Positions 6,656-13,812 of a stretch of DNA of 19,485 bases are shown here, piece after piece. The DNA lies in contig DVNG01000096.1 in assembly GCA_018714545.1 (NCBI GenBank), positions 1-19,485 of the forward strand, read 5' to 3'. Positions within the stretch are counted from its first letter, which is position 1, and the number at the start of each line of letters is the position of its first letter. The translations under genes were made by a program, and so were the position numbers. The notes beneath the pieces were generated by a model that was given only the letters and a program-made list of their open reading frames with translations, ran no database searches and was not told where the DNA came from. Source of the DNA: Limousia pullorum (GTDB lineage Bacteria; Bacillota; Clostridia; Oscillospirales; Acutalibacteraceae).

Positions 6656-7036
6656 TTATACCGTGAAAATAAGTTCTGAGTTTACAATTTCCAACGCTCT
6701 GTTACGAATACTATTCATCTTCTGCACCCACAGCATTTGGTTTTCAGCTTTGAGCTTTTCTGTTACATTTTCTTTTTCCGCCAGCCGTTTTACCAGCCGG
6801 GAAAACATTTCTTCTGCCTGTTCATCAATATCGGCAAGGTAACTGTTCAGCTTGCAGGAAGTCAGTAGATTGGTGTAAAAGGCTCTTTTATGTTCCTTAA
6901 TATAACGCAAGTGCCTTTGTCCCCAAACACCTATTGCCTTATGTTCTTCTTCGGGCAGTGAGAGGCAAGGGAGATAATAATCCCCCTGCAGCTCGTACCA
7001 TAAACCGTTCTGTTCGTCATAAATTCTCTTTTCCAT
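6656..7036 (-). CDS. tnpV: TnpV-family protein (small element-encoded protein as in Tn4451)
   Basis: 126 residues. It shows the family layout: an acidic N terminus with YEL-QGDYYLPCLSLPEEE, the block GVWGQRHLRYIKEHKRAFY (about 38-56), LADIDEQAEEMF (about 67-78) and a C-terminal VTEKLKAENQMLWVQKMN helix with NSELIF near the end. TnpV is known from Tn4451/Tn4453-type elements, where a role like that of excisionases has been suggested but not settled. Its ribosome binding site overlaps the TAG stop of the relaxase 9 bases upstream, so it is the last gene of the mobility operon. Here it accompanies a tyrosine integrase, not the serine recombinase TnpX. Confidence 0.82.
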   Translation of the reverse strand: MEKRIYDEQNGLWYELQGDYYLPCLSLPEEEHKAIGVWGQRHLRYIKEHKRAFYTNLLTSCKLNSYLADIDEQAEEMFSRLVKRLAEKENVTEKLKAENQMLWVQKMNSIRNRALEIVNSELIFTV

Positions 7037-7045
7037 CGTGTGTTC

Positions 7046-8299
7046 CTACCTTTCATAATTTTTATTTTTTGAGTGTTTTCCACGCTCTTGGGACTGTGTT
7101 TTCGGTGCAGGAATCGGTTCATAAAGAATACTTTTTTCCTGCTTCTTGAACCTCTCAAGGATACCGTCAATAAATTCTTTGACCGCTTTGGGCGCCGCCT
7201 TTAATGCTTCAAGATACGGTCTGCACTTTTCCGTCAGCTCAGATAATGCGGTTTTAAGCCGTGAAACTTCTGACTGTAATGACCATATCTGTCTCGTGAG
7301 ATACCGATTTTCTTCCTGCAATTTCTTTGCTTCAGACACTGCTGAGTAGCTTTGTTTTGCAAGGGTTGTCAGCTTCTCGTAGTCATCAGCCGACACGGTA
7401 TATTTGCCCGTAAACGACTTTTTGCCTGAATTGTCAATCTCATTAAAGGTCATAAAGGCATTGTGATTTTCTTCGTACCGTACCTGTTCTCCAGCGATTT
7501 TTTCTTGAAGATGTGATAGTTTCTCTTTGTCTTTCTTGATTTTAAATTCAAGTGAAGCTAAGTTTTCAGCAGTACTTCCACGCTCTCCACGGCTGAATCC
7601 GTTAAAGCCTGCTTCCTGCATATGTTCATAAAACTTGTCCTGCAATATGCTGTAGGAAGCGTGATAGACTTGCTTCCCCTTGCTGTTCAGAATCGGATTT
7701 CCGTTTTCATCAAGAGCCTTTTCAGACTTCCATTTCTTTGAATGACTCACTTGATGAATGACCTCTTTCACCTTTCCAACCAGCTCAGGATCTTTACATC
7801 GTTTCGTCCAACGCACCTCTTTATCTACCACCGGCAGCGCCATAATATGCAGATGGTAGTGGTAAATTGGTCTGCCGTACTTTTCAGTCATTGCTGTATT
7901 CAGTTCGTCAGCATGCATTACAGCAGATACAATATTGTCTTTACCGTAAAGTTTTTCTGCAAAATGGAAAGCTTCTTCATAGAATCGGCAGGCATATTCA
8001 TAGCCGCCGTTCTGTTCAAAATAGTCGGTATTTACATCCATAATCATCTCGTCAAATACTGTCGCATCGGGTTTTAAACCTTTCAGCGATACCGTTCCTG
8101 CGGCTATCATTTTGTCAAGATGTTCATTATATGTCAGCTCTCCACAGCTCTTAAAACTTACATTCATAGGAGTGCGGGAGAGGTCAACATTCATATTTTC
8201 GTAACTGTCATTCTTACGCTCGATGTGTCGCTCAAACTTGCCAACCGTCGTTCTTGTACGGGTTTCAATACGGGCGACACTGAAGTTTTGTTTTGCCAT
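7046..8299 (-). CDS. MobV-family relaxase (Mob/Pre plasmid mobilization protein)
   Basis: 417 residues. The N terminus matches Pre/MobM: KFERHIERKND, with His25 at the place of the catalytic His of pMV158 MobM, then NVDLSRTPMN (about 37-46). The metal-binding motif is HADE (129-132) followed by H147-x-H149-x-H151 in IYHYHLHIMALP. The C-terminal third (about 255-370) is a long coiled coil (repeated KLSHLQEKI and LTRQIWSLQSEVSRLKTAL type heptads), then a basic tail. It should nick the oriT just upstream (8357-8383) and lead the strand into a recipient using a helper's secretion apparatus. GAAAGGAG lies 7 to 8 bases before the ATG. TnpZ of Tn4451 is the closest known analogue in this gene context. 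Confidence 0.88.
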   Translation of the reverse strand: MAKQNFSVARIETRTRTTVGKFERHIERKNDSYENMNVDLSRTPMNVSFKSCGELTYNEHLDKMIAAGTVSLKGLKPDATVFDEMIMDVNTDYFEQNGGYEYACRFYEEAFHFAEKLYGKDNIVSAVMHADELNTAMTEKYGRPIYHYHLHIMALPVVDKEVRWTKRCKDPELVGKVKEVIHQVSHSKKWKSEKALDENGNPILNSKGKQVYHASYSILQDKFYEHMQEAGFNGFSRGERGSTAENLASLEFKIKKDKEKLSHLQEKIAGEQVRYEENHNAFMTFNEIDNSGKKSFTGKYTVSADDYEKLTTLAKQSYSAVSEAKKLQEENRYLTRQIWSLQSEVSRLKTALSELTEKCRPYLEALKAAPKAVKEFIDGILERFKKQEKSILYEPIPAPKTQSQERGKHSKNKNYER

Positions 8300-8340
8300 T
8301 TTCTCACTCCTTTCCGCAGGTGAATTTTCGGGGAGCCGCA

Positions 8341-8383
8341 GTTACACAACTTTTTCAAAGTGTGTAACCCACTATGACACTTT
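8341..8383 (-). other. oriT: Putative oriT with MobV-type nick site
   Basis: Two overlapping inverted repeats lie 42 bases upstream of the relaxase: GTTACACA (8341-8348) with TGTGTAAC (8361-8368), and AAAGTGT (8357-8363) with ACACTTT (8377-8383). Read on the minus strand, the segment CATAGTGGGTTACACACTTT resembles the recombination site of the pMV158 family (TAGTGTGTTATACTTT), with the nick expected before TTACAC. Place and sequence agree with the MobV relaxase encoded next door. Confidence 0.6.
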
Positions 8384-8591
8384 CAGCACTTCGGCTGCAA
8401 AGATGTCGTGGGCTCTCCGAGGGGGTTATGGGGCGTTGCCCCGTTGTCTGCGGACAACTCCTCAGCAAGGGCTGTCCTTTGAAAAGGACACCCTGCACCC
8501 CGTCTAAACTTTATACTGTTACTTCCCGAAAAAGGAACATTGCAAGGTTGCAGATGTGCCTGTCTTTGCAATGTTGCAACCTTGAAAAGAT
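8384..8591. other. Structured non-coding region between repA-like gene and oriT
   Basis: Four or more hairpins stand in a row: GGGGC/GCCCC (8430-8442), GTTGTC/GACAAC (8443-8458), TGTCCTTT/AAAGGACA (8473-8490), and CAAGGTTGCA (8543-8552) with TGCAACCTTG (8575-8584). The last overlaps a competing pair, ACATTGCAA (8537-8545) with TTGCAATGT (8566-8574), so two structures exclude each other. The region follows the ATPase stop by a few bases and precedes the relaxase, so it may be part of oriT, a single-strand replication origin or an attenuator. No protein is convincing: the short reading frames here lack ribosome binding sites. Confidence 0.5.
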
Positions 8592-9554
8592 TTACTCTGT
8601 TTTTTCGGAAAGCTGCCAGTACCACTGACTGCCCTCTTTAACAGATTGGACATTCAGTGCCTTCTTTGCTTCGTCCAGCACACGCTTGGAGATTCCTATC
8701 GCCTGCGCTTTCTTTACCAATTCTTTCTGCGGGTATCTCCCCTTTGAAAGATATTCGAGTATTAAGTTTTCAGCCTGCTCTGATTTCTTTTCCTTCGGAA
8801 TACCGCTTAGCAAATCATCAACTGAAATATCGTAATGACCGAGCCAGCTGAATCCGTTTTCCTTGTCCAGCTCAAAGGCAATCGCTTCACCTTCGGGTGC
8901 AAGGGAGGACTTGTCCTGCACCATCACTCGCACCTGCGGATTGTCTTTGATTCTCCCGACAATCAAAACGCTTCTTGCCGAAGCCTGAAAGTCAATCGAA
9001 CCAAGTCCACGATAAGAAGATTTGTTCCCGCTTCCTTTATTCATATGACCGACAAGCAAAATAGCACAGTCATATTTTTCTGCGATTCGTCCGAGCTGTG
9101 CCATCACATTACGAACTTCATTTGCGTTGTTCATATTGATATTGGTGCCAACATACGCCTGAATTGGATCAAGGATTACCACACTTGCACCGACTTCTAT
9201 GATTGCTTTTTCAATTCGTTCATCCAGCATACTGAGTGCAGCTTCCGATTCATCTATGACTTTGATTTGCGTACAGTCTGCCTCAGCCGCCTCTAATCTC
9301 GGTTTGATGGTATCTTCCAGTCCGTCCTCGGCAGTTTGATAAATGATCTTAACAGGCTCACGCTCGGTATCGTCATAGGGCAGCGCTTCTCCTTTGGAGA
9401 GAAGCGCCGCCAGTCTTAACGCCAAAGTTGTTTTACCCTCACCGGGATCGCCCTGAATAATTGTGATTTTTCCGTATGGGATATACGGATACCAGAGCCA
9501 GTTTACCTCTTTGCTCTGAACTTCGTCCATACTGATGATTTTAAGTTCTGCCAT
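8592..9554 (-). CDS. RepA-like RecA-fold ATPase (AAA_25) of the mobility module
   Basis: 320 residues. Walker A is GDPGEGKT (35-42), Walker B is VVILDP (about 125-130, Asp129), and HMNKGSGNKSSYRGLGSIDF (about 164-184) is the sensor and L2-like region of hexameric RepA-type helicases. The C-terminal 80 residues look like a winged helix (LILEYLSKGRYPQKELVKKAQAIG). This class is common on plasmids and IMEs of Clostridia, where it probably unwinds DNA for replication of the excised circle; that role is inferred. It lies between the MobC-like gene and the oriT, co-directional with both, and its start overlaps a 44-codon reading frame. A GGCGG run upstream is a modest ribosome binding site. Confidence 0.8.
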   Translation of the reverse strand: MAELKIISMDEVQSKEVNWLWYPYIPYGKITIIQGDPGEGKTTLALRLAALLSKGEALPYDDTEREPVKIIYQTAEDGLEDTIKPRLEAAEADCTQIKVIDESEAALSMLDERIEKAIIEVGASVVILDPIQAYVGTNINMNNANEVRNVMAQLGRIAEKYDCAILLVGHMNKGSGNKSSYRGLGSIDFQASARSVLIVGRIKDNPQVRVMVQDKSSLAPEGEAIAFELDKENGFSWLGHYDISVDDLLSGIPKEKKSEQAENLILEYLSKGRYPQKELVKKAQAIGISKRVLDEAKKALNVQSVKEGSQWYWQLSEKTE

Positions 9555-9675
9555 TCATACCACCGCCTTTCAAAATAAAAGTGTTGATTTTCAAGTGATA
9601 TGTGGTTATACTATTAACAGATACATTGAGTGACTGCCTTTCATCTGCGCCAACAGATGATGTTCGGGCGGTCAT
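9541..9675 (-). CDS. Possible 44-residue protein between mobC-like and repA-like genes
   Basis: A reading frame of 44 codons starts with ATG 12 bases after the MobC-like stop and runs across the start of the ATPase gene, ending at TAA 9541-9543. The N terminus is TARTSSVGADERQSLN. No good ribosome binding site precedes it except the AAATGA end of a five-codon frame that overlaps the upstream stop. It fills the only gap in the operon, which is the main argument for it; it could also be just a spacer. Confidence 0.3.
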   Translation of the reverse strand: MTARTSSVGADERQSLNVSVNSITTYHLKINTFILKGGGMNGRT

Positions 9676-9685
9676 TTCTTTTTTG

Positions 9686-10018
9686 TCATTCATTTGCATT
9701 CTCTCCTTTCAAGCCGATGAGTGTTACCGACACAAGCTCGATAATGTCAAGCAGTTCGTCCGACACTTCATCGGCTTTGTTGATTCGTTTTAGCTCCGAC
9801 AAAATTTCTGCCATTTCATTTTTCAGTGCTTTGTGAACTCTTGGGTTACCCTGCACCACTACATCACGGTTCATACATTTACGGTAACAGTATTCCTGCT
9901 TCGGCAGTCCTGACAAGGAGACCGCTTTATTCAGCGCCTCGTTTTCTTCGGGCGATACCCTGAACCCCACCGTAATACTTCTGAACCTGTTTTTCCTGTC
10001 TACATTTTTTGCTGACAT
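9686..10018 (-). CDS. MobC-like relaxosome accessory protein (ribbon-helix-helix type)
   Basis: 110 residues from the ATG at 10018, which sits 1 base after the integrase stop and has AAGGAAG upstream; longer versions would start inside the integrase gene. After a basic N terminus (KNVDRKNRFRS) comes a beta strand and two helices, ITVGFRVSPEENEALNKA and GLPKQEYCYRKC, the layout of ribbon-helix-helix MobC proteins that bind oriT and help the relaxase. The C terminus is a coiled helical region (EMAEILSELKRINKADEV). The operon position between integrase and relaxase genes supports this, but the family is diverse, so the name is by class only. Confidence 0.7.
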   Translation of the reverse strand: MSAKNVDRKNRFRSITVGFRVSPEENEALNKAVSLSGLPKQEYCYRKCMNRDVVVQGNPRVHKALKNEMAEILSELKRINKADEVSDELLDIIELVSVTLIGLKGENANE

Positions 10019-10019
10019 A

Positions 10020-11099
10020 TTACATCGCTTCCTTTCTGAAATTATTAAGTTTGTCCGCCATATCGTCCTGTGTCGACGGGAAAAGGTGAGCATAGTTATA
10101 GGTTATATCTATACTTTCGTGACCTACTCTGTCGGCGATTGCAACTGCTGAATATCCCATATCAATTAAGAGCGATATATGGCTGTGTCTCAAATCGTGT
10201 ATGCGAATACGCTTAACGCCTGCTTCTTGCGATCCTCTGTCCATCTCGTGGTGCAGATAGCTTTTTGTGATTTCAAAAATCCTATCGTTTTTTCCTATGC
10301 CGTAAAGCTGATTCAGATATTCCTGCATTTCTTCTGCAAGGAACTGCGGCATTTTGATTGTTCGATTACTCTTTAGTGTTTTCGGATCAGTAATTACATC
10401 CCGCTTGCCAATGCGCTGATAGGATTTATTTACCCTGACGGTACCCTTTTCAAAATCCAAATCCGCCGGTGTCAAAGCAAGCAATTCACCTTCACGCAGT
10501 CCGCACCAGTAAAGCATTTCAAATGCGTAAAACGATATTGGCTTGTCCATAACGGCAAATGAGAATTTAGCATATTCATCCTGCGTCCAAAATAGCATTT
10601 CTCTTCCTTTGGCTTTACCCATATTTCCAACCTTTTGAGCTGGGTTGCTTTTCAATCCGTAAAACCTGACTGCGTGGTTAAAAATAGCGGATAGCTGATT
10701 GTGAAGTGTTTTAAGATATACAGGAGAATATGGTTTTCCTTGCTTATCGGTTGCTTTAATCATCTCATTTTGCCAAGCAATGATATCTTTAGGCTGAATG
10801 TCGTTGATTTTTCGCTGACCAAAATAGGGAAGAATTTTAGTTCGCATAATATGCTCTTTGGTATGCCAAGTGTTTTCTTTGATACGGTTCTTCATATCAG
10901 CCGTATAAATATCAATAAAGCTCTCAAATGACATATCCAAATCGGTTTCCACTTTATTCAGTTGTTCTCTTTCCCACGCAAGAGCCTCTCTTTTTGTCTG
11001 AAAACCTCGTTTTATAGTTTGGTGAACCTTGCCCTGCCAATCGGTGTAACGGTAATACACCTTCCAAGTATTTGTTTTTTCATCTTTATAAACAGACAT
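10020..11099 (-). CDS. int: Tyrosine recombinase integrase of the element
   Basis: 359 residues from the ATG at 11099; a GTG one codon earlier is also possible. Residues 1-50 form an AP2-like arm-binding domain (WKVYYRYTDWQGKVHQ), about 57-150 the SAM-like core-binding domain (TWHTKEHIMRTKILPYFG), and 165-345 the catalytic domain with Arg in CGLREGE (about 202), Lys in TLKSNR (about 243), HDLRHSH (His 301, Arg 304), GHES (His 327) and the Tyr nucleophile in YNYAHLF (about 336). All catalytic residues are present, so it should be active. It should cut at the guaA 3' end, where the element sits, using the TGTTGTCA repeats at both ends as arm sites. It starts at the stop of the excisionase-like gene. 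Confidence 0.93.
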   Translation of the reverse strand: MSVYKDEKTNTWKVYYRYTDWQGKVHQTIKRGFQTKREALAWEREQLNKVETDLDMSFESFIDIYTADMKNRIKENTWHTKEHIMRTKILPYFGQRKINDIQPKDIIAWQNEMIKATDKQGKPYSPVYLKTLHNQLSAIFNHAVRFYGLKSNPAQKVGNMGKAKGREMLFWTQDEYAKFSFAVMDKPISFYAFEMLYWCGLREGELLALTPADLDFEKGTVRVNKSYQRIGKRDVITDPKTLKSNRTIKMPQFLAEEMQEYLNQLYGIGKNDRIFEITKSYLHHEMDRGSQEAGVKRIRIHDLRHSHISLLIDMGYSAVAIADRVGHESIDITYNYAHLFPSTQDDMADKLNNFRKEAM

Positions 11100-11102
11100 C
11101 AC

Positions 11103-11300
11103 TTAATCCCTCTCTTTCTGTTTTGCTCCGTAGCAAACTCTTTCCATAAAATATTGTTTATTTAATCGTCCTGAAATTGTGATGAAGCCTTTTTCTTTCA
11201 GCTCATTATTTAATCTCTGCACGATTTTGTAAGCGTAAGATTTGGAGACACCCAATTCATTAGCTACCTCATCTACGCTCATAAAAGTATTTGCTGCCAT
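11103..11300 (-). CDS. xis: Excisionase-like small DNA-binding protein
   Basis: 65 residues with one winged-helix/HTH domain: FMSVDEVANELGVSKSYAYKIVQRLNNE, the MerR-like DNA-binding turn seen in excisionases of Tn916/ICEBs1-type elements. It lies directly upstream of the integrase with stop and start nearly touching, and GAAAGGGGGTG precedes its ATG. It probably bends the end DNA to favour excision and may regulate the operon. The lysine- and tyrosine-rich C terminus (GRLNKQYFMERVCYG) fits the wing. Confidence 0.78.
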   Translation of the reverse strand: MAANTFMSVDEVANELGVSKSYAYKIVQRLNNELKEKGFITISGRLNKQYFMERVCYGAKQKERD

Positions 11301-11464
11301 AAAATCACCCCCTTTCAGCTGGTTTTATATTATGATTCTTTATTTCGTGTCGGAATACTTTCTGACCGCCTTCCGATTTGCCCGGGCGGGTACGCCATTA
11401 CCGTGGTGTACGACGGTTATTCAATCTTTGCAACTTAACGCTATTAGTTTAAGTCTGTATCATT

Positions 11465-11493
11465 ATTATACTAAGCAAATTGCGTAAAGTCAA
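11465..11493 (-). promoter_or_regulatory. Promoter of the xis-int-mob operon
   Basis: On the minus strand, -35 TTGACT (11488-11493), 17-bp spacer, -10 TATAAT (11465-11470). The repeat ACTAAGC (11470-11476 on the plus strand) overlaps the -10 edge and could be a repressor operator. The leader to xis is about 160 bases. Confidence 0.7.
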
Positions 11494-11535
11494 GCGGTTT
11501 TCAAGAAAATATTAAATTTATTTGCTTTGGTTATC

Positions 11536-11564
11536 TTGACATACACTAAGCGTATATGTATAAT
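11536..11564 (+). promoter_or_regulatory. Promoter of the element's XRE regulator
   Basis: -35 TTGACA (11536-11541), 17-bp spacer, -10 TATAAT (11559-11564), a full consensus promoter, 35 bases before the start codon. A second ACTAAGC copy (11545-11551), within an imperfect ATACA/TGTAT inverted repeat, sits in the spacer and suggests autoregulation. Confidence 0.78.
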
Positions 11565-11598
11565 ATATATTATCAACAGATCGTTAGGAGGAAGTACA

Positions 11599-12129
11599 AT
11601 GGCAATCGGTGAAAGAATCCGTTTCTTTAGAAATTTGAGAGGTATGACTCAAAAGTATCTTGGTATTCAGGTCGGCTTTCCTGAAAAGACTGCTGATATT
11701 CGTATGGCGCAGTATGAAAGCGGCTCAAGGACGCCAAAAGCTGATTTAACAAACAATCTTGCAGAAGTGTTTGGTGTATCATCTCAGGCTCTTACTGTTC
11801 CCGATATTGACAGTGACCTCGGACTTATGCACACATTGTTTACGCTCGAAGACCTCTACGGTATGAGAGCAGAGAGCGTAAACGGTGAAATACATTTATG
11901 CTTTGATGAAAGTAAACCGACCGCAAGCAAATCAGTATTTGCAATGCTTGCCGCTTGGGCAGAGCAAGCCGAAAAATACAGAAACGGCGAAATCACCAAA
12001 GAGCAGTATGACGAATGGCGTTATACATATCCCAAACTCGATGCAACACAGATTTGGGCGAAAGTACCGTCGCAGGAACTCAGCGACGCAATGGTCGAAG
12101 CGTTCAAGGACAAACTCAAAAATATGTAA
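11599..12129 (+). CDS. XRE-family transcriptional regulator of the element
   Basis: 176 residues from the ATG at 11599, chosen because AGGAGG (11586-11591) lies 7 bases upstream; an upstream extension would run through the promoter. Residues 4-65 are a helix-turn-helix domain (IGERIRFFRNLRGMTQKYLG, then YESGSRTPKADLTNNLAEVFGVS), and the rest is a helical domain with WAEQAEKYRNGEITKEQYDEW that recurs in regulators of Clostridia mobile elements. It is divergent from xis-int and probably acts as their repressor, keeping the element quiescent. A strong bidirectional terminator follows the stop. No phage-type LexA self-cleavage domain is seen, so how repression is lifted is unknown. Confidence 0.82.
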   Translation: MAIGERIRFFRNLRGMTQKYLGIQVGFPEKTADIRMAQYESGSRTPKADLTNNLAEVFGVSSQALTVPDIDSDLGLMHTLFTLEDLYGMRAESVNGEIHLCFDESKPTASKSVFAMLAAWAEQAEKYRNGEITKEQYDEWRYTYPKLDATQIWAKVPSQELSDAMVEAFKDKLKNM

Positions 12130-12142
12130 TTGGGCAAAACAA

Positions 12143-12178
12143 AAAGAGCTAACAGACACAGAAATCTGTTAGCTCTTT
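12143..12178. terminator. Bidirectional rho-independent terminator
   Basis: AAAGAGCTAACAGA (12143-12156) pairs perfectly with TCTGTTAGCTCTTT (12165-12178) around an 8-base loop. There are T-rich tails on both sides (CTTTATTTAT on the plus strand, CTTTTTGTTTT on the minus strand). It ends the regulator transcript and blocks read-through from guaA into the element. Confidence 0.88.
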
Positions 12179-12198
12179 ATTTATGAATAATTTTCAGA

Positions 12199-12218
12199 TG
12201 TTGTCAAAATGTTGTCAC
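12199..12218. repeat. Arm-type tandem repeat, right end of the element
   Basis: Two TGTTGTCA copies start at 12199 and 12210, with the same 11-bp period and orientation as the pair at 185-204. The site lies 62 bp inside the right core. An AAACCC/GGGTTT stem with a T-run (12239-12261, read on the minus strand) lies between it and guaA and may act as a weak guaA terminator supplied by the element. Confidence 0.5.
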
Positions 12219-12276
12219 AAGGACATTTCGCCTTTCAAAAACCCAGTATTTATGCGGGTTTGCGGCGTTTTGACTA

Positions 12277-13812
12277 CTATTCCCACTCAATAGTTGCAGG
12301 TGGCTTAGTTGTTATATCGTAGACTACTCGGTTAATTCCTTTTACTTCGTTTACGATTCTTACTGAGATTGTTTCTAAAACGTCGTAGGGGATACGGGCG
12401 AAATCGGCTGTCATGAAGTCTGTGGTTGTAACTCCTCTAAGTGCCAATGTATAATCATAGGTTCTTTCGTCGCCCATTACGCCGACGCTTCTCATTGAGG
12501 TGAGGACTGCAAAGTACTGGTTAATACTGCGGTCGAGTCCTGCATTTGCAATTTCATCACGGAATATTTTATCTGCGTCCTGAAGAATAGCAATTTTTTC
12601 TTCTGTAATTTCTCCTATAATTCTTACAGAAAGTCCAGGGCCTGGGAACGGCTGGCGCCATACAAGATAATCTGCAAGTCCAAGTTCCAGTCCGAGCTGT
12701 CTTACTTCGTCTTTAAAGAGAAGTCTAAGTGGCTCGATGATTTCCTTAAAGTCAACATGGTCGGGGAGACCGCCTACGTTATGGTGACTCTTAATTGTTG
12801 CGGCGTCGCCTGCTCCGGATTCGATAACGTCCGGATAAATTGTACCCTGTGCGAGAAAATCAACCTTACCGATTTTCTTTGCTTCAGCTTCAAAGGTGTT
12901 AATAAACTCTTCGCCGATGATTTTTCTCTTTGTTTCAGGGTCAGTTACGCCTTTAAGTTTACCTAAGAACTGGTCTTTGGCGTTAACTCTTACAAAGTTT
13001 ATATCCATATTTGAGAAAGCGGCTTCAACTTCGTCGCCTTCATTTTTTCTCATCATTCCATGGTCAACGAAAATACATGTGAGGTTGTTTCCAACAGCTT
13101 TTGCCAAAAGAATAGCAAGTACAGAGGAATCAACACCGCCGGAGAGGGCCAAAAGGACTTTGCCGTCGCCTACTGTATTTTTTACATTTTCGATGGCTGT
13201 TTTAGCATAGCTTTCCATTGTCCAGTCGCCGGAACACTCACAAACCTCATAGAGGAAGTTTCTAAGCATCTTGGTTCCGTTTTCGCTGTGGTTTACTTCA
13301 GGGTGATACTGCATACCGTAAAGTTTTCTTTCCTTACATTCCATAGCGGCAGTAGGGCAAGCGTCAGTATGAGCTGTTACTCTGAAGCCTTCCGGAAGTT
13401 CCTTTACATAGTCTGTGTGACTCATCCAGGAAATACCTTCTGAAGGAAGTCCCTTGAAAAGAAGACAATCTGTATCATAGTAGGTGGATGTCTTTCCGTA
13501 TTCCTTAGTGTCAGGAGTTGTAACTACACCGCCCAGCACATGAGCCATAAGCTGATGACCGTAACAAATTCCAAGTACCGGAATTCCCAGCTCAAAAATT
13601 TCACGGCTAACCTTAGGAGCGTTTTCTTCATAAACGCTGTTTGGACCGCCGGTAAAGATGATACCTTTCGGCGCTTTGTTTTTTATTTCCTCAATGGTTA
13701 TTTTGTTGTACGGATGTACTTCACAATAAACATTGCATTCTCTTACTCTTCTTGCGATAAGCTGGTTGTACTGACCGCCAAAGTCGAGAATAATAACTGT
13801 TTCATTTTTCAT
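12277..13812 (-). CDS. guaA: GMP synthase (glutamine-hydrolysing)
   Basis: 511 residues, normal for the family. It converts XMP to GMP with ATP and glutamine in purine synthesis, in the cytosol. The class I glutamine amidotransferase domain has the nucleophile Cys83 in GICYGHQ and the His170/Glu172 pair in YHPEVNH. The ATP pyrophosphatase domain has its P-loop LSGGVDSS (about 223-230). The C-terminal dimerisation domain ends in IEWE, the invariant end of GuaA. The start at 13812 has GGGAGG 6 bases upstream and gives the canonical N terminus (VIILDFGGQYNQLIARRVRE). The last codons contain the attachment core of the element, so its 3' end and terminator are now supplied by inserted DNA without changing the protein. 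Confidence 0.98.
   Translation of the reverse strand: MKNETVIILDFGGQYNQLIARRVRECNVYCEVHPYNKITIEEIKNKAPKGIIFTGGPNSVYEENAPKVSREIFELGIPVLGICYGHQLMAHVLGGVVTTPDTKEYGKTSTYYDTDCLLFKGLPSEGISWMSHTDYVKELPEGFRVTAHTDACPTAAMECKERKLYGMQYHPEVNHSENGTKMLRNFLYEVCECSGDWTMESYAKTAIENVKNTVGDGKVLLALSGGVDSSVLAILLAKAVGNNLTCIFVDHGMMRKNEGDEVEAAFSNMDINFVRVNAKDQFLGKLKGVTDPETKRKIIGEEFINTFEAEAKKIGKVDFLAQGTIYPDVIESGAGDAATIKSHHNVGGLPDHVDFKEIIEPLRLLFKDEVRQLGLELGLADYLVWRQPFPGPGLSVRIIGEITEEKIAILQDADKIFRDEIANAGLDRSINQYFAVLTSMRSVGVMGDERTYDYTLALRGVTTTDFMTADFARIPYDVLETISVRIVNEVKGINRVVYDITTKPPATIEWE

Larger units (their letters stand above)
11301..11598. other. Divergent control region between the xis-int operon and the element regulator
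   Basis: Almost 300 bases hold two back-to-back consensus promoters (listed separately) with an ACTAAGC repeat in the spacer of each, and a GC-rich island at 11380-11420 in the xis leader. The leader could encode a 22-residue peptide (11330-11398, minus strand, starting MAYPPGQIGRR), but no ribosome binding site supports it. Nothing else is seen. Confidence 0.5.
77..12288. mobile_element. Integrative mobilizable element inserted at the 3' end of guaA, carrying CBASS and DpnII-type R-M cargo
   Basis: The interval is bounded by direct copies of TCCCACTC at 77-84 and 12281-12288 (GAGTGGGA on the guaA strand). The right copy lies in the final codons of guaA. Joining guaA to the left copy would still read Ile-Glu-Trp-Glu-stop, as expected of an element that replaces the end of its target gene. 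It encodes an excisionase-like protein, a tyrosine integrase, a MobC-like protein, a RepA-like ATPase, a MobV relaxase and TnpV, but no type IV secretion genes, so it is probably mobilizable rather than self-transmissible. The left half is defence cargo. The 3' end of guaA is a known integration hotspot with a GAGTGGGA-type core. The exact ends are inferred, because the core is short and no empty site is available for comparison. Confidence 0.68.

Noticed and set aside
8383..8628. Short reading frames on both strands across the oriT region
   Set aside because: They cover the hairpins, lack ribosome binding sites and have no protein-like composition.
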